In this document: one piece after another, positions 38,146-49,238 of the stretch
How positions within the stretch are numbered: position 1 is the first letter of the stretch
How the letters are laid out: each line of letters starts with the position of its first letter
Assembly (NCBI RefSeq): GCF_943590815.1
Contig: NZ_CALSBS010000003.1
Location: 276,763-340,762 of the forward strand
DNA from: Pseudocitrobacter vendiensis
GTDB taxonomy: Bacteria > Pseudomonadota > Gammaproteobacteria > Enterobacterales > Enterobacteriaceae
DNA: 64,000 nt
Direction: 5' to 3'
Translations under genes and position numbers: made by a program
Notes under the pieces: generated by a model
Told to the model about the DNA's origin: nothing
Database searches by the model: none
The model's input: the letters and a program-made list of their open reading frames with translations, nothing else

Positions 38146-40149
38146 TTGCGCGTCAGCCGTTCACTTACGATCAAACAAATGGCAATGGTTGCAGGCGTAA
38201 CCATGGTGTTCGTGTTTGTCTTTTGTTTCATTCTGCTTTTTCACTTTGTGCAGCAGAACCGCTATAACACGGCCACGCAACTTGAAAGCATCGCCCGTTC
38301 CGTTCGCCAGCCGCTTTCTGCGGCCATTCTCAAGGCCGATATTCCGGAAGCGGAAACCATTCTTGGCCGCATTCAGCCTTCCGGCATTGTGAGCCGGGCC
38401 GATGTTGTGTTGCCTAACCAGTTCCAGGCGCTGCGCATGAGCTTTATTCCGGAACGCCCGGTTCCGGTGATGATCACCCGTATTTTTGAGCTGCCAGTAC
38501 AGATTTCGCTACCGCTCTATTCGCTGGAACGCCCGGCAAACCCACAGCCGCTGGCTTATCTGGTGCTTCAGTCCGATTCGTACCGTATGTACAAATTCGT
38601 GATGAGCGCCCTTGCTACGTTAGTGACTGCTTACTTACTTTTGGTGCTGATCCTCACCGTGGCGCTGACATGGAGCATCAACCGCCTGATTGTGCGTCCG
38701 CTGCGTGCGATTGCCAATGAACTGAACGACCTCTCGCCAGAAGAGCGCGTGGGCCATCAACTCGCCCTGCCGCGTCTGCATCACGACGATGAAATCGGCA
38801 AAATGGTGCGCAGCTACAACCGTCATCAGCAGCTTGCGTTGCGCCAGTATGATGAGCTTTGCAGCCGCGCAACGCGTTTCCCGGTGTCCGAATTACCCAA
38901 CAAAGCCTTCTTACTGGCGTTGCTTGAGCGAACCGTGAGCCAGCAGAAAACCACCGCGCTGTTGATGGTGGCCTGTGAGACCCTGCAGGACACGGCGGGC
39001 GTCCTGAAAGAAGAGCAGCGCGAAATGCTGTTGCTGACCCTGGTTGAGAAGCTGAAACAGGTGATCTCACCGCGCATGGTACTGGCGCAGGTCAGCGCCT
39101 ATGACTTCGCCATTCTGGCAGAAGGTGTCACCGAACCGTGGCACGCCATCACATTAGGTCAGCAAGTACTCACTGTCATGAATGAGCGTTTGCCGTTGCA
39201 GGGGATTCAACTGCGCCCAACTGCAAGCGTCGGTATTGCCATGTTCGAAGGCGGGTTGAGCGCCGAACAACTCTATCGTCGCGCGATTTCGGCGGCCTTC
39301 AGTGCGCGCCGCAAGGGTAAAAATCAGATTGAGTTTTTTAACCCGGAACAGATGGAAAAAGCGCAAAAACGCCTGACGCAGGAGAGCGACATTCTCTCGG
39401 CCCTGGAACACCACCAGTTTGCCATCTGGTTACAGCCGCAAATCGATACCGAAACCGGCAAGGTGTGCAGCGCGGAAGTGTTGCTGCGCCAGCAGCAGGT
39501 GAACGGCGAATGGGAGTTGCCAAACGACCTGATCGACACCATCGAGTCCTGCGGGCTGATGGTGACCGTCGGCCATTGGGTACTGGAAGAGGCGTGTCGC
39601 CTGCTTTCCGCGTGGCAGAAGCGCGGCATCATGCTGCCGCTGTCGGTCAATCTCTCTGCCCTGCAACTGATGCACTATAATATGGTGCCGGATATGCTGG
39701 CGCTGCTCGAACGCTACCGTATCGCACCTGGCACGCTGGTACTGGAAGTGACGGAAAGCCGCAGTATCGACGATCCCAAAGCCGCTGTAGCGATTCTGCG
39801 ACCGTTGCGCAATGCCGGGGTGCGTATCGCGCTGGATGATTTTGGTATGGGCTATGCGGGGCTCCAGCAGCTTCAGCATATGAAGTCGCTGCCTGTGGAC
39901 ATCCTGAAAATCGACAAGCTGTTCGTGGATACCTTGCCGGAGGATGCCAGCATGGTGGCGGCGATTATTCAGCTCGCACGTAGCCTGCATCTGCGGCTGG
40001 TGGCGGAGGGGGTGGAAACGCAGGCACAATATGACTGGCTGAAGGCGGCGAATGTCGATGTGTTACAGGGTTTCCTGTTTGCGCGTGCGGTGTCACCGGA
40101 AAGTTTTGAGCAGGACTACCTGCCGAAGTCGGCGGTGAAACCCGATTGA
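38146..40149 (+). CDS. pdeK: Cyclic-di-GMP phosphodiesterase PdeK (degenerate GGDEF plus EAL)
   Basis: A 667-residue inner-membrane protein matching E. coli YhjK. It has an N-terminal helix (residues about 12-35), a periplasmic sensor region, a second helix (about 155-180), a HAMP-like linker, a GGDEF-fold domain, and a C-terminal EAL domain. The GGDEF signature is replaced by a sequence around SAYDF (near 316-320), so cyclase activity is not expected. EAL-domain motifs are kept: E444-V-L for [10 protein letters not shown] (from 564) and EGVET. It probably hydrolyses c-di-GMP and so dampens cellulose synthesis by the adjacent bcs operon. The start is TTG behind GGAG, with no better ATG. Confidence 0.92.
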   Translation: MRVSRSLTIKQMAMVAGVTMVFVFVFCFILLFHFVQQNRYNTATQLESIARSVRQPLSAAILKADIPEAETILGRIQPSGIVSRADVVLPNQFQALRMSFIPERPVPVMITRIFELPVQISLPLYSLERPANPQPLAYLVLQSDSYRMYKFVMSALATLVTAYLLLVLILTVALTWSINRLIVRPLRAIANELNDLSPEERVGHQLALPRLHHDDEIGKMVRSYNRHQQLALRQYDELCSRATRFPVSELPNKAFLLALLERTVSQQKTTALLMVACETLQDTAGVLKEEQREMLLLTLVEKLKQVISPRMVLAQVSAYDFAILAEGVTEPWHAITLGQQVLTVMNERLPLQGIQLRPTASVGIAMFEGGLSAEQLYRRAISAAFSARRKGKNQIEFFNPEQMEKAQKRLTQESDILSALEHHQFAIWLQPQIDTETGKVCSAEVLLRQQQVNGEWELPNDLIDTIESCGLMVTVGHWVLEEACRLLSAWQKRGIMLPLSVNLSALQLMHYNMVPDMLALLERYRIAPGTLVLEVTESRSIDDPKAAVAILRPLRNAGVRIALDDFGMGYAGLQQLQHMKSLPVDILKIDKLFVDTLPEDASMVAAIIQLARSLHLRLVAEGVETQAQYDWLKAANVDVLQGFLFARAVSPESFEQDYLPKSAVKPD

Positions 40150-40297
40150 AAATGATTTTGCAGTTGTGCGAGTCAGCTCAAGGTTTTTAACAATTCAGTT
40201 GCAAATGTAGCTATATATATTTCCGTAATGTTTCGTGGGTGTTATTTTGAGGTCACAAGTTGGGTAATCCCCTACCTGGTTTGTGGTTTTATCTTAA

Positions 40298-41593
<1,296 letters not shown>

Positions 41594-41604
41594 ATCCTCA
41601 TCTT

Positions 41605-41635
41605 AAGCCCGTACTCCCTTGCTGGAGTGCGGGCT
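41605..41635 (+). terminator. Hairpin after dctA
   Basis: AGCCCGTACTCC pairs with GGAGTGCGGGCT (12 bp including one G-T pair) 12 bp after the dctA stop. The U-run is missing, so terminator strength is uncertain. Confidence 0.65.
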
Positions 41636-41822
41636 CCTGCGCATAATTAGGCGGCGTCGCACATTGCTGGCGACGATGTCATGCTATCGTAAGACATTAT
41701 TTTTCGTAGCGATGTGACGTTTTGACGATCGTGTGGTCAAACAGACGTGTTTACGACATTCTTTTCGGCAACCACGACGTGTGGATTGCCTTTGTAACCA
41801 GGAACGTTCATCAGGGGTTCAC

Positions 41823-43313
41823 ATGCAGGGCACAAAAATTCGACTCTTAGCTGGCAGTTTGCTGATGATGGCGACAGCGGGTTATGTGCAGGCAGAGGCG
41901 CTACAGCCCGATCCCGCCTGGCAACAGGGTACCCTGGCTAATGGTTTTCAGTGGCAGGTACTTTCCACGCCTCAGCGTCCCAGCGATCGCGTTGAAATCC
42001 GGCTGGTGGTGAATATCGGCTCGCTCTCTGAAAGCGCGCAACAAACCGGCTACAGCCATCTCATTCCCCGCATTGCGCTGACGCAAAGCGGAAGCTTACA
42101 ACCGATGCAGGCTCGCTCTCTGTGGCAGCAGGGCATCGACCCGAAACGGCCGCTACCGCCCGCGATCGTTTCCTATGATTACACCCACTTTAATTTAAGC
42201 CTGCCTAACAACCGCACAGACTTACTGAAAGAGTCGCTCTCCTGGCTTGCCAGCGCCGGCGGCAGTGTCTCAATTACGCCGCAGACGATAGAACATGCGT
42301 TGAGTACGCAGGATATGGTGGCAACCTGGCCGCAGGATACCAAAGATGGCTGGTGGCGCTATCGCCTGAAAGGTTCCACCATGCTGGGCCACGACCCGGC
42401 AGAGCCGTTGAAGCGCCCGGTGGATGCCGGGCAGGTGAAAGCGTTTTACCAGAAATGGTACACGCCGGATGCGATGACCCTGATTGTGGTCGGCAACGTC
42501 GATAGCCGCACGGTTGCCGAGCAAATCAACAAAACTTTCGGCGAGCTAAAGGGCAAGCGTGAAACGCCTGCGGCCGTGCCGACGCTTTCGCCGCTGCGCC
42601 CGGAAGCGGTCAGTATCATGACTAAAAACGTCACCCAGGATCGTCTGTCGCTGATGTGGGATACCCCATGGCAGCCCATCCGTGAATCTGCGGCGATGCT
42701 GCGTTACTGGCGTGCGGACCTCGCGCGTGAAGCGCTGTTCTGGCACGTTCAGCAGAAACTGAGCAAAAACAACGCGAAAGACATCGCATTAGGCTTTGAT
42801 TGCCGGGTGCTGTACCTGCGCGCCCAGTGTTCCATCAACCTGGATTCCCCGGGCGATAAGCTCGACGGTAACCTTGGCGTGGTGGCGAAAGAGCTGGCGG
42901 AAGTCCGCGAAAAGGGTTTGCCGGTCGAAGAGTTTGACGCGCTGGTCGCGCAGAAAAAGCTGGAACTGCAAAAACTGTTCGCGACTTATGCCCGCACCGA
43001 CACCGATGTGCTGATGAGCCAGCGTATGCGTTCATTGCAGAATCAGGTGGTGGATATTGCGCCAGAGCAGTATCAGCAACTGCGCCAGAACTTCCTTGAT
43101 ACGTTAACGCTCGATATGGTGAACCAGGATCTTCGCAACCAGCTGTCGCAGGATATGGCGCTGATTTTGCAGCAGCCTACCGGTGAACCGGAGCATAACA
43201 TGAAGGAACTGAAGGCCACGTGGGATACCGTAATGGCAGCGCCTGCGGCGGCAGAACCGGTAAGCGGGGATGACGTGCGCCAGGACGTGTCGGATATTCC
43301 GCCGGGGCAGTAA
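41823..43313 (+). CDS. yhjJ: Inactive-type M16 (insulinase-like) periplasmic protein YhjJ
   Basis: The start is the ATG at 41823 (MQGTKIRLLAG), giving 496 residues with a signal peptide ending VQA; an open extension to 41733 is not conserved. The fold is that of the M16 zinc peptidases, with an N-terminal domain and an inactive-domain-like C-terminal half. The HxxEH zinc motif is replaced by HLIPR in GYSHLIPRIALTQSG, so peptidase activity is not expected. The E. coli homologue has the same loss. The function is unknown. Confidence 0.92.
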   Translation: MQGTKIRLLAGSLLMMATAGYVQAEALQPDPAWQQGTLANGFQWQVLSTPQRPSDRVEIRLVVNIGSLSESAQQTGYSHLIPRIALTQSGSLQPMQARSLWQQGIDPKRPLPPAIVSYDYTHFNLSLPNNRTDLLKESLSWLASAGGSVSITPQTIEHALSTQDMVATWPQDTKDGWWRYRLKGSTMLGHDPAEPLKRPVDAGQVKAFYQKWYTPDAMTLIVVGNVDSRTVAEQINKTFGELKGKRETPAAVPTLSPLRPEAVSIMTKNVTQDRLSLMWDTPWQPIRESAAMLRYWRADLAREALFWHVQQKLSKNNAKDIALGFDCRVLYLRAQCSINLDSPGDKLDGNLGVVAKELAEVREKGLPVEEFDALVAQKKLELQKLFATYARTDTDVLMSQRMRSLQNQVVDIAPEQYQQLRQNFLDTLTLDMVNQDLRNQLSQDMALILQQPTGEPEHNMKELKATWDTVMAAPAAAEPVSGDDVRQDVSDIPPGQ

Positions 43314-43318
43314 AACAA

Positions 43319-43422
43319 CCCTCACCCCGCCCTCTCCCTGAGGGAGAGGGAGAAAACCGCACACGTTTAACCTTTGGCACAATCCGTCCCCTCTCCCTCA
43401 GGGAGAGGGTTAGGGTGAGGGG
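43319..43422. repeat. Palindromic repeat cluster C
   Basis: Inverted ends CCCTCACCCCGCCCTCTCCC and GAGAGGGTTAGGGTGAGGGG enclose one spacer unit containing AAAACCGCACACG. It occupies the whole yhjJ-kdgK gap and touches the kdgK stop codon. It may act as the shared end structure of the two convergent transcripts. Confidence 0.9.
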
Positions 43423-44352
43423 TTAAGCCGGCATCGCCTCGCGCGGAATAATCGCGCCGCGATGCTGAATGACGGTGCTGGCGGTCAGGTGACCACGCTG
43501 CGCCGCCGCTACCGCATCGCCGCCGGTCAAACGTACCGCCAGGTACCCCGCACTGAAAGAATCGCCTGCTGCGGTGGTATCCACAACTTTCTCTTTCGGC
43601 AGTTTCACCGCAGGAACATCCACCACGTTCTGGCCTGCAATCGCCACCAGACAGGAGTCGGCGCCGCGTTTCACCACCACTTCCTGCACGCCTGCCGCAT
43701 GGGTACGCGCAATCACGTCTTCAACCGGCTTCTCGCCCCACAGCGCGTCTTCATCGTCCAGCGTCAGGAAAGCGATGTCGGTGCATTCCAGCATCTGTTG
43801 GTAAACCTGCTGAGTCTCTTCTTTGCTGGCCCACAGGCGCGGACGGTAATTATTGTCGAAGATGACTTTCCCGCCGTTGGCGCGGCATTCGCGCAGCAGA
43901 GAGAGCAATTTTTCGCGGCTTGTCGGGCTCAAAATCGCCAGGCTGATCCCGCTCAGGTAGAGGTAGTCGTAGGTCGCCAGTTCTTCACAAACGGCGGCTG
44001 CTTCATCGCTTTCCAGCCAGAATTTTGCCGCCGCTTCGTTACGCCAGTAATAGAACGTACGCTCGCCGGTATCGTCGGTTTCGATGTAGTAGAGGCCCGG
44101 CATGCGGTTGCTCATGCGCTGAATCAGCCCGGTACCGACGTTTTCTGCTTTCCAGGCATCCAGCATCTGCTGGCTGAACGTATCGGTGCCCAGTGCGGTG
44201 ACGTAGTCGACGCGCAGCGCAGCAGAATCAACCTGGCGCGCGATATACACTGATGTGTTTAAAGTGTCGCCGCCAAAGCCGCGGGTTACGTCTGCGCCCT
44301 TCTCGGACAGCTCAATCATGCATTCGCCAATCACGGCAATTTTTTTAGACAT
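43423..44352 (-). CDS. kdgK: 2-dehydro-3-deoxygluconokinase (KDG kinase)
   Basis: A 309-residue PfkB-family kinase, the length of E. coli KdgK and almost the same in sequence. The N-terminal motif is GECMIELSEKGADVTRGFGGDTLNTS, and the catalytic motif is DTTAAGDSFSAGY. It phosphorylates KDG from hexuronate and pectin breakdown to KDPG for the Entner-Doudoroff aldolase. It is divergent from pdeH, and a possible KdgR box lies upstream. Confidence 0.97.
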   Translation of the reverse strand: MSKKIAVIGECMIELSEKGADVTRGFGGDTLNTSVYIARQVDSAALRVDYVTALGTDTFSQQMLDAWKAENVGTGLIQRMSNRMPGLYYIETDDTGERTFYYWRNEAAAKFWLESDEAAAVCEELATYDYLYLSGISLAILSPTSREKLLSLLRECRANGGKVIFDNNYRPRLWASKEETQQVYQQMLECTDIAFLTLDDEDALWGEKPVEDVIARTHAAGVQEVVVKRGADSCLVAIAGQNVVDVPAVKLPKEKVVDTTAAGDSFSAGYLAVRLTGGDAVAAAQRGHLTASTVIQHRGAIIPREAMPA

Positions 44353-44421
44353 AGTCGTGAACCTGATCTGAATCGGAATATTAGCGCTAGTGTGCGCTGC
44401 GCTGTTTTAGTGGTCAACTAT

Positions 44422-44440
44422 ATTAAAACATCGTTCCATT
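44422..44440. promoter_or_regulatory. Candidate KdgR operator upstream of kdgK
   Basis: On the minus strand the bases read AATGGAACGATGTTTTAAT, matching 14 of 19 positions of the KdgR-type consensus AATGAAACATTGTTTCATT as I recall it. It lies 70 bp before the kdgK start, a suitable distance for repression. Confidence 0.5.
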
Positions 44441-44481
44441 ATTTTTTTGAGCTAGCGCGTATTAGCGCAAATTTTTGCACA

Positions 44482-44508
44482 TAAAGTTCTCCTTTAACCC
44501 GCCGATAA
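44482..44508 (+). promoter_or_regulatory. Sigma-28 (FliA) promoter of pdeH
   Basis: TAAAGTTC-N11-GCCGATAA matches the flagellar sigma-28 consensus TAAAGTTT-N11-GCCGATAA at 15 of 16 positions, with the correct spacing. It points at pdeH, whose start codon is 46 bp downstream. The E. coli homologue is a known class III flagellar gene. Confidence 0.92.
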
Positions 44509-44554
44509 CCTGTGACGAGTTCCATTCGATCCCTCATTGCAACAGGAAGCTGAA

Positions 44555-45328
44555 ATGAAGTTAACGCCGGTCATCCCGCAGTTGAGCATTCCTGAGCCAG
44601 GTCTCGCGAATCTGCAGGCACAGCACTACTGGCTGGAGTGTGAACGCGCCTACACTTACCAGCCCATCTACACCACCGAAGGCCGCCTGATGGCGATTGA
44701 AGTGCTGACGGTCGTGACGCATCCCAGCCATCCCTCTCAACGCATAGCACCCGACCGTTATTTCTCTGAAGTGCCCGTCAGCCAACGTATTGCGATCTTA
44801 AAAGAGCAACTGCACATGCTGATGCTGAAGCAGGATTTCTTTACACAGAACCAGATCCTGGCGTCGGTCAACGTGGATGGCCCCACGCTGATGGCGATGC
44901 AGCAGGATCAGTCGCTAAAAAATAGGATCGAGCCGCTCGACTGGCTGCGTTTTGAATTAGTTGAGCATACGCGTCTGCCGCAGGAATCGTCGTATGCGTC
45001 CATTTGCGAGTTTGGCCCGCTGTGGCTCGACGATTTTGGCACGGGCATGGCAAACTTCTCCTCGCTCAGCGAAGTGCGCTACGACTACATCAAAGTCGCC
45101 CGCGACCTGTTTATCATGCTGCGTAAAACCCCGGAGGGGCGCAATCTCTTCACCATGCTATTGCAACTGATGAATCGCTACTGCCGTGGCGTGATCGTGG
45201 AAGGTGTGGAGACCCAGGAGGAGTGGCAGGATGTGCAGGACTCGCCTGCTTTTGCAGCGCAAGGCTACTTTCTTTCCCGCCCGGTTCCCATGAAGACGCT
45301 CGACGATGTGGTGATAGCATTTTCCTGA
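44555..45328 (+). CDS. pdeH: Cyclic-di-GMP phosphodiesterase PdeH (EAL only)
   Basis: This 257-residue soluble EAL-domain protein corresponds to E. coli YhjH/PdeH. EAL-domain motifs are PIYTTEGRLMAIEVL (EVL in place of EAL), NVDGPT, ELVEHTRL, WLDDFGTGMANFSSL, DYIKVAR and EGVET. No sensor or membrane domain is present. In enterics it is the main c-di-GMP hydrolase of motile cells, keeping YcgR and cellulose inactive. A TTG at 44537 is open, but AGGAAG precedes the ATG at 44555. A sigma-28 promoter lies directly upstream. Confidence 0.95.
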   Translation: MKLTPVIPQLSIPEPGLANLQAQHYWLECERAYTYQPIYTTEGRLMAIEVLTVVTHPSHPSQRIAPDRYFSEVPVSQRIAILKEQLHMLMLKQDFFTQNQILASVNVDGPTLMAMQQDQSLKNRIEPLDWLRFELVEHTRLPQESSYASICEFGPLWLDDFGTGMANFSSLSEVRYDYIKVARDLFIMLRKTPEGRNLFTMLLQLMNRYCRGVIVEGVETQEEWQDVQDSPAFAAQGYFLSRPVPMKTLDDVVIAFS

Positions 45329-45395
45329 TTTATCCCGCTCTCTTCTCCCTCAGCTATCTTTATGAGAGGTGAGGAATTTCACAAAAGGAGCGAGC

Positions 45396-47453
45396 GTGAC
45401 GAAATTAAGCAAAGCGATTGCCATCACCGCAGGGGTATTAGTAGCCCTGATTATCCTGCTGGTGATAATTATTGCGACCTTCGACTGGAACCGGCTGAAG
45501 CCAACCATCAATGAAAAAGTCTCCACTGAACTGCACCGACCTTTCGCTATACGCGGCGATCTTGGTGTGGTGTGGGAGCGTCAGAAGCAGGAAACCGGCT
45601 GGCGAAGCTGGATCCCCTGGCCACACGTGCATGCTGAAGACATCATGCTCGGCAACCCACCGGATATTCCGGACGTCACCATGGTGCACCTTCCGCGCGT
45701 AGAAGCCACGCTCGCACCGCTGGCGCTGCTCACCAAAACGGTCTGGCTACCATGGATTAAGCTGGAACAACCTGACGCGCGCCTGATTCGCCTCTCGGAA
45801 AAGAACAATAACTGGACCTTCAATATTGGCGACGGTAAGGACGATAAAAATGCCCAGCCGTCGGCGTGGTCATTCCGGCTGGATAATATTTTGTTCGATC
45901 GCGGGCGCATTACCGTGGATGACAAAGTGAGCAAGGCCGATATTGAGATCCTGGTCGATCCGCTCGGCAAACCGCTGCCGTTCAGTGAAGTGACCGGCAA
46001 CAAAGGTCAGGGCGATAACGCCAAAGCCGGGGATTATGTGTTTGGCCTGAAAGCACAGGGGCGCTATCGCGGTGAACCGCTCACCGGTACGGGTAAGATT
46101 GGCGGCATGCTGGCACTGCGTGGTGAAGGACAGCCTTTCCCGGTGCAGGCCGATTTCCGATCCGGCAGCACGCGAGTGGCGTTTGTTGGCGCGGTTAACG
46201 ATCCGATGAAGATGGGCGGGGTCGATCTGCAACTTAAATTCTCTGGCGACTCGCTGAGCGATCTCTACGATCTCACCGGCGTACTGCTGCCGGACACCCC
46301 GCCGTTTGAAACGGATGGTCGGCTGGTGGCGAAAATTGATAGCGAAAAGTCGTCTGTCTTTGACTATCGCAAATTTAATGGTCGCATCGGTGATAGCGAT
46401 ATCCACGGCTCGCTGACCTATACCACCGGGAAACCACGCCCGAAACTGGAAGGCGACCTGGAATCGCGTCAGCTTCGGCTGGCGGATTTAGGCCCGCTGA
46501 TTGGCGTGGATTCCGGAAAAGGCGCGCAGAAAGCGAAAAGCGCCGAGGCGCGAAAAGGGGAATCCACAGTACAGCCTGCCGACAAAGTGTTGCCTTATGA
46601 CCGCTTCGAAACGGACAAATGGAACGTGATGGATGCGGATGTGCGCTTTAAAGGGCGACGCATTGAGCACGGCAGCACGTTGCCGATTAGCGATTTGTCC
46701 ACGCACATCATTCTCAAAAATGCCGATTTGCGCCTGCAGCCGATCAAACTGGGTCTGGCGGGCGGCACTATCAGCGGCAATATCCATCTGGAAGGTGATC
46801 GTAAACCCATGCGTGGCCAGGCGGATATTCAGGCGCGCCGTCTGAAATTGAAAGAGCTCATGCCTAACGTTGAGCTGATGCAGAAAACGCTCGGTGAGAT
46901 GAACGGCGATGCGCAATTCCGCGGCACCGGGAATTCCGTGGCCGCGCTGCTGGGTAACAGCAACGGTAACCTTAAGCTACTGATGAACGATGGGCTTATC
47001 AGCCGTAACCTGATGGAGATTGTCGGGCTTAACGTCGGTAACTTTATTGTCGGGCAGATCTTTGGCGATGACGAAGTGCGGGTAAACTGCGCGGCGGCAA
47101 ATCTCGATATTGTGAACGGCGTGGCACGTCCACAGATTTTTGCCTTTGATACGGAAAACGCGCTGATTAACGTCACCGGCACCGCCAGTTTCGCCTCAGA
47201 GCAGCTCGATTTGACGATTGACCCGGAAAGTAAGGGCATTCGCATCATTACCCTGCGCTCACCGCTGTATGTGCGCGGCAGTTTTAAGAACCCGCAGGCG
47301 GGGGTGAAAGCCGGGCCGCTGATTGCCCGTGGTGCGGTGGCGGCGGCGCTGGCAACGCTCGTGACACCGGCAGCGGCGCTGCTGGCGTTAATCTCGCCGT
47401 CGGAAGGGGATGTGAATCAGTGCCAGACGATTTTGTCGCAGATGAAGCATTGA
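45396..47453 (+). CDS. yhjG: AsmA-family inner-membrane protein YhjG
   Basis: About 685 residues from the GTG at 45396, which follows AAAGGAG; an earlier GTG (45369) has no ribosome site. One N-terminal membrane helix (AIAITAGVLVALIILLVIIIATF) anchors a long periplasmic beta-rich AsmA domain. The protein follows E. coli YhjG closely, including WRSWIPWPHVHAEDI and the C-terminal GDVNQCQTILSQMKH. AsmA-type proteins are implicated in phospholipid transport to the outer membrane; the specific role of YhjG is not established. It lies 67 bp after pdeH. Confidence 0.93.
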   Translation: MTKLSKAIAITAGVLVALIILLVIIIATFDWNRLKPTINEKVSTELHRPFAIRGDLGVVWERQKQETGWRSWIPWPHVHAEDIMLGNPPDIPDVTMVHLPRVEATLAPLALLTKTVWLPWIKLEQPDARLIRLSEKNNNWTFNIGDGKDDKNAQPSAWSFRLDNILFDRGRITVDDKVSKADIEILVDPLGKPLPFSEVTGNKGQGDNAKAGDYVFGLKAQGRYRGEPLTGTGKIGGMLALRGEGQPFPVQADFRSGSTRVAFVGAVNDPMKMGGVDLQLKFSGDSLSDLYDLTGVLLPDTPPFETDGRLVAKIDSEKSSVFDYRKFNGRIGDSDIHGSLTYTTGKPRPKLEGDLESRQLRLADLGPLIGVDSGKGAQKAKSAEARKGESTVQPADKVLPYDRFETDKWNVMDADVRFKGRRIEHGSTLPISDLSTHIILKNADLRLQPIKLGLAGGTISGNIHLEGDRKPMRGQADIQARRLKLKELMPNVELMQKTLGEMNGDAQFRGTGNSVAALLGNSNGNLKLLMNDGLISRNLMEIVGLNVGNFIVGQIFGDDEVRVNCAAANLDIVNGVARPQIFAFDTENALINVTGTASFASEQLDLTIDPESKGIRIITLRSPLYVRGSFKNPQAGVKAGPLIARGAVAAALATLVTPAAALLALISPSEGDVNQCQTILSQMKH

Positions 47454-47462
47454 TGTTGGACG

Positions 47463-47640
47463 GTGCGCGCTGATGCCCTCACCCCGGCCCTCTCCCACAG
47501 GGAGAGGGAGAAAACCGCACATGCCTTACCATTGGCACCATCGGTCCCCTCTCCCACAGGGAGAGGGAGAAAACCGCACATGCCTTACCATTGGCACCAT
47601 CGGTCCCCTCTCCCTGCGGGAGAGGGTTAGGGTGAGGGGG
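47463..47640. repeat. Palindromic repeat cluster D, with two identical spacer units
   Basis: The opening arm is CCCTCACCCCGGCCCTCTCC (47476) and the closing arm GAGAGGGTTAGGGTGAGGGG (to 47640). Between them a unit running from AAAACCGCACATGCCTTACC through GGCACCATCGG is repeated twice without change. It shares the leading GGTGCGCGCTGATG with cluster E. It separates the convergent yhjG and yhjE. Confidence 0.9.
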
Positions 47641-47643
47641 AAA

Positions 47644-48966
47644 TTACAACGCCTGATGCTTCGTTTCATGCGTCAGCAGCAGCGCAATCAGCGTCAACGC
47701 CGCCATCGCCGCCAGATACACGCCCACGTAATACAATCCGTAACTACCCTGTAACCAGGCCGCGATGTACGGCGCAACCGACGCGCCAAGAATCGACGAT
47801 ACGTTATAAGAGAACGATGCCCCCGTATAACGCACTTCCGTCGGGAACAGCTCCGGCAGCAGTGCGCCCATCGGGCCGAAAGTCAGCCCCATCAGGCTCA
47901 GGCCAATCAGCAGGAACAGCATAATCAGCGACGGCTCGCCGGAGCCCAGCAGCGGCTGGAAGAAGAACAGGGCGAAGAGAATAATCAGCGAGGTAATAAC
48001 GATCATGCTGGAACGACGACCAAAACGGTCGGCCAGCAGCCCGGCAATCGGCACCATCACGCCAAAACCTATCACCGCCAGCATCAGCATCCACAATACT
48101 TCGTTACGCGGCAGCCCCAGCCCGTTCGGCGCGGCGGCGGTGCTATAGCTCATGGAGTAAACGGTCATGATGTAAAACAGTGTATAGGTCGCCAGCATGA
48201 TAAAGGTGCCGAGAACCGTCACGCGCATATGTTTGGTCAACAACGTGCCCATCGGCACTTTAACCTGTTTTTTTGCGGCGGCGACTTTCGCGAACACTGG
48301 CGTTTCATGCAGCGATACGCGGACATACAACCCGATAATTACCAGCACCGCAGAGAAGATAAAGGGTACTCGCCAGCCCCAGCTCATGAATTGCTCGTCG
48401 GTCAGCAGCCAGGAGAGCAGCAGGAAGGTGCCGTTGGCAAAGAAGAAACCGATAGGTGCGCCCAGTTGCGGGAAAGAACCGTACAGCGCACGTTTACGTG
48501 GCGGGGCGTTCTCCGTCGCCAGCAGCGCCGCGCCCCCCCATTCGCCGCCTAATCCCAGCCCCTGACCAAAACGTGCCAGCGCCAGCAACATCGGCGCCAG
48601 AATGCCGATCGTTTCATAGCCGGGCAGCAGGCCAATCACCACCGTGGAAATGCCCATCGTCAGCAACGAGGCCACCAACGTCACTTTACGCCCGACGCGA
48701 TCGCCAAAGTGGCCGAATAGCGCGGAGCCAATTGGTCGCGCGACGAAAGCAATGGCAAAGGTCGCCAGCGACTGGAGCGTGGCCGCGGCCGGGTCGCCCT
48801 GCGGGAAGAAGATGTGCGGGAACACAATCACCGCAGCGGTGGCGTAAATGTAGAAATCGAAGAACTCGATGGCAGTGCCGATGAGTGAGGCGACGACGAC
48901 TTTATTACGTGAGTTAACCGGTGCGATGTCTTGTTCGTTATCGAGCGTTGTGGCGGTAGCTTGCAT
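47644..48966 (-). CDS. yhjE: MFS metabolite:H+ symporter YhjE
   Basis: A 440-residue, 12-helix transporter of the metabolite:H+ symporter branch, the same length as E. coli YhjE. Characteristic stretches are SLIGTAIEFFDFYIYATAAVIVFPHIFFP, FGHFGDRVGRKVTL, and GLGLGGEWGGAALLATENAPPRKRALYGSFPQLGAPIGFF. Relatives include ShiA and ProP. The substrate is unknown. It is monocistronic, with a 272-bp AT-rich gap upstream. Confidence 0.94.
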   Translation of the reverse strand: MQATATTLDNEQDIAPVNSRNKVVVASLIGTAIEFFDFYIYATAAVIVFPHIFFPQGDPAAATLQSLATFAIAFVARPIGSALFGHFGDRVGRKVTLVASLLTMGISTVVIGLLPGYETIGILAPMLLALARFGQGLGLGGEWGGAALLATENAPPRKRALYGSFPQLGAPIGFFFANGTFLLLSWLLTDEQFMSWGWRVPFIFSAVLVIIGLYVRVSLHETPVFAKVAAAKKQVKVPMGTLLTKHMRVTVLGTFIMLATYTLFYIMTVYSMSYSTAAAPNGLGLPRNEVLWMLMLAVIGFGVMVPIAGLLADRFGRRSSMIVITSLIILFALFFFQPLLGSGEPSLIMLFLLIGLSLMGLTFGPMGALLPELFPTEVRYTGASFSYNVSSILGASVAPYIAAWLQGSYGLYYVGVYLAAMAALTLIALLLTHETKHQAL

Positions 48967-49238
48967 AGTCTTTTCTTATTTTATAGCGAACGAACGGCCA
49001 TATTAGACATAGCAAAATCGACATTTCAATCTGTAACAGAGCAGGCTGGCGCGTAAAAAAACGGCAAAAAGTGAATAGTTTTTAAGCCAGCGAAATCGCT
49101 TCTATGAAATGCTTCACAGAATTTACACGTCAGTGGATAAAACTGGTTTTTGGTTAAAAAAAAGTTACTAACTGGATTTATCTGCTGAAATGATGAATCG
49201 GGCTGAAATTTTGCATTTTCATTCAGCCCGATAGTGCA
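48967..49238. other. AT-rich gap between yhjE and yhjD
   Basis: The 272 bp hold the yhjE promoter region, oriented to the left, and the yhjD end. Apart from the hairpin at 49197-49232, I see no gene or clear operator here. Confidence 0.5.
49197..49232 (-). terminator. Hairpin terminator after yhjD
   Basis: ATCGGGCTGAA and TTCAGCCCGAT form an 11-bp perfect stem around a 14-base A/T-rich loop, 6 bp beyond the yhjD stop. Confidence 0.75.

Noticed and set aside
47473..47754. Open frame within repeat cluster D running into yhjE
   Set aside because: Its protein is a translation of the repeat units (repeated TGRGRKPHMPYHWH-like runs) and not a gene.
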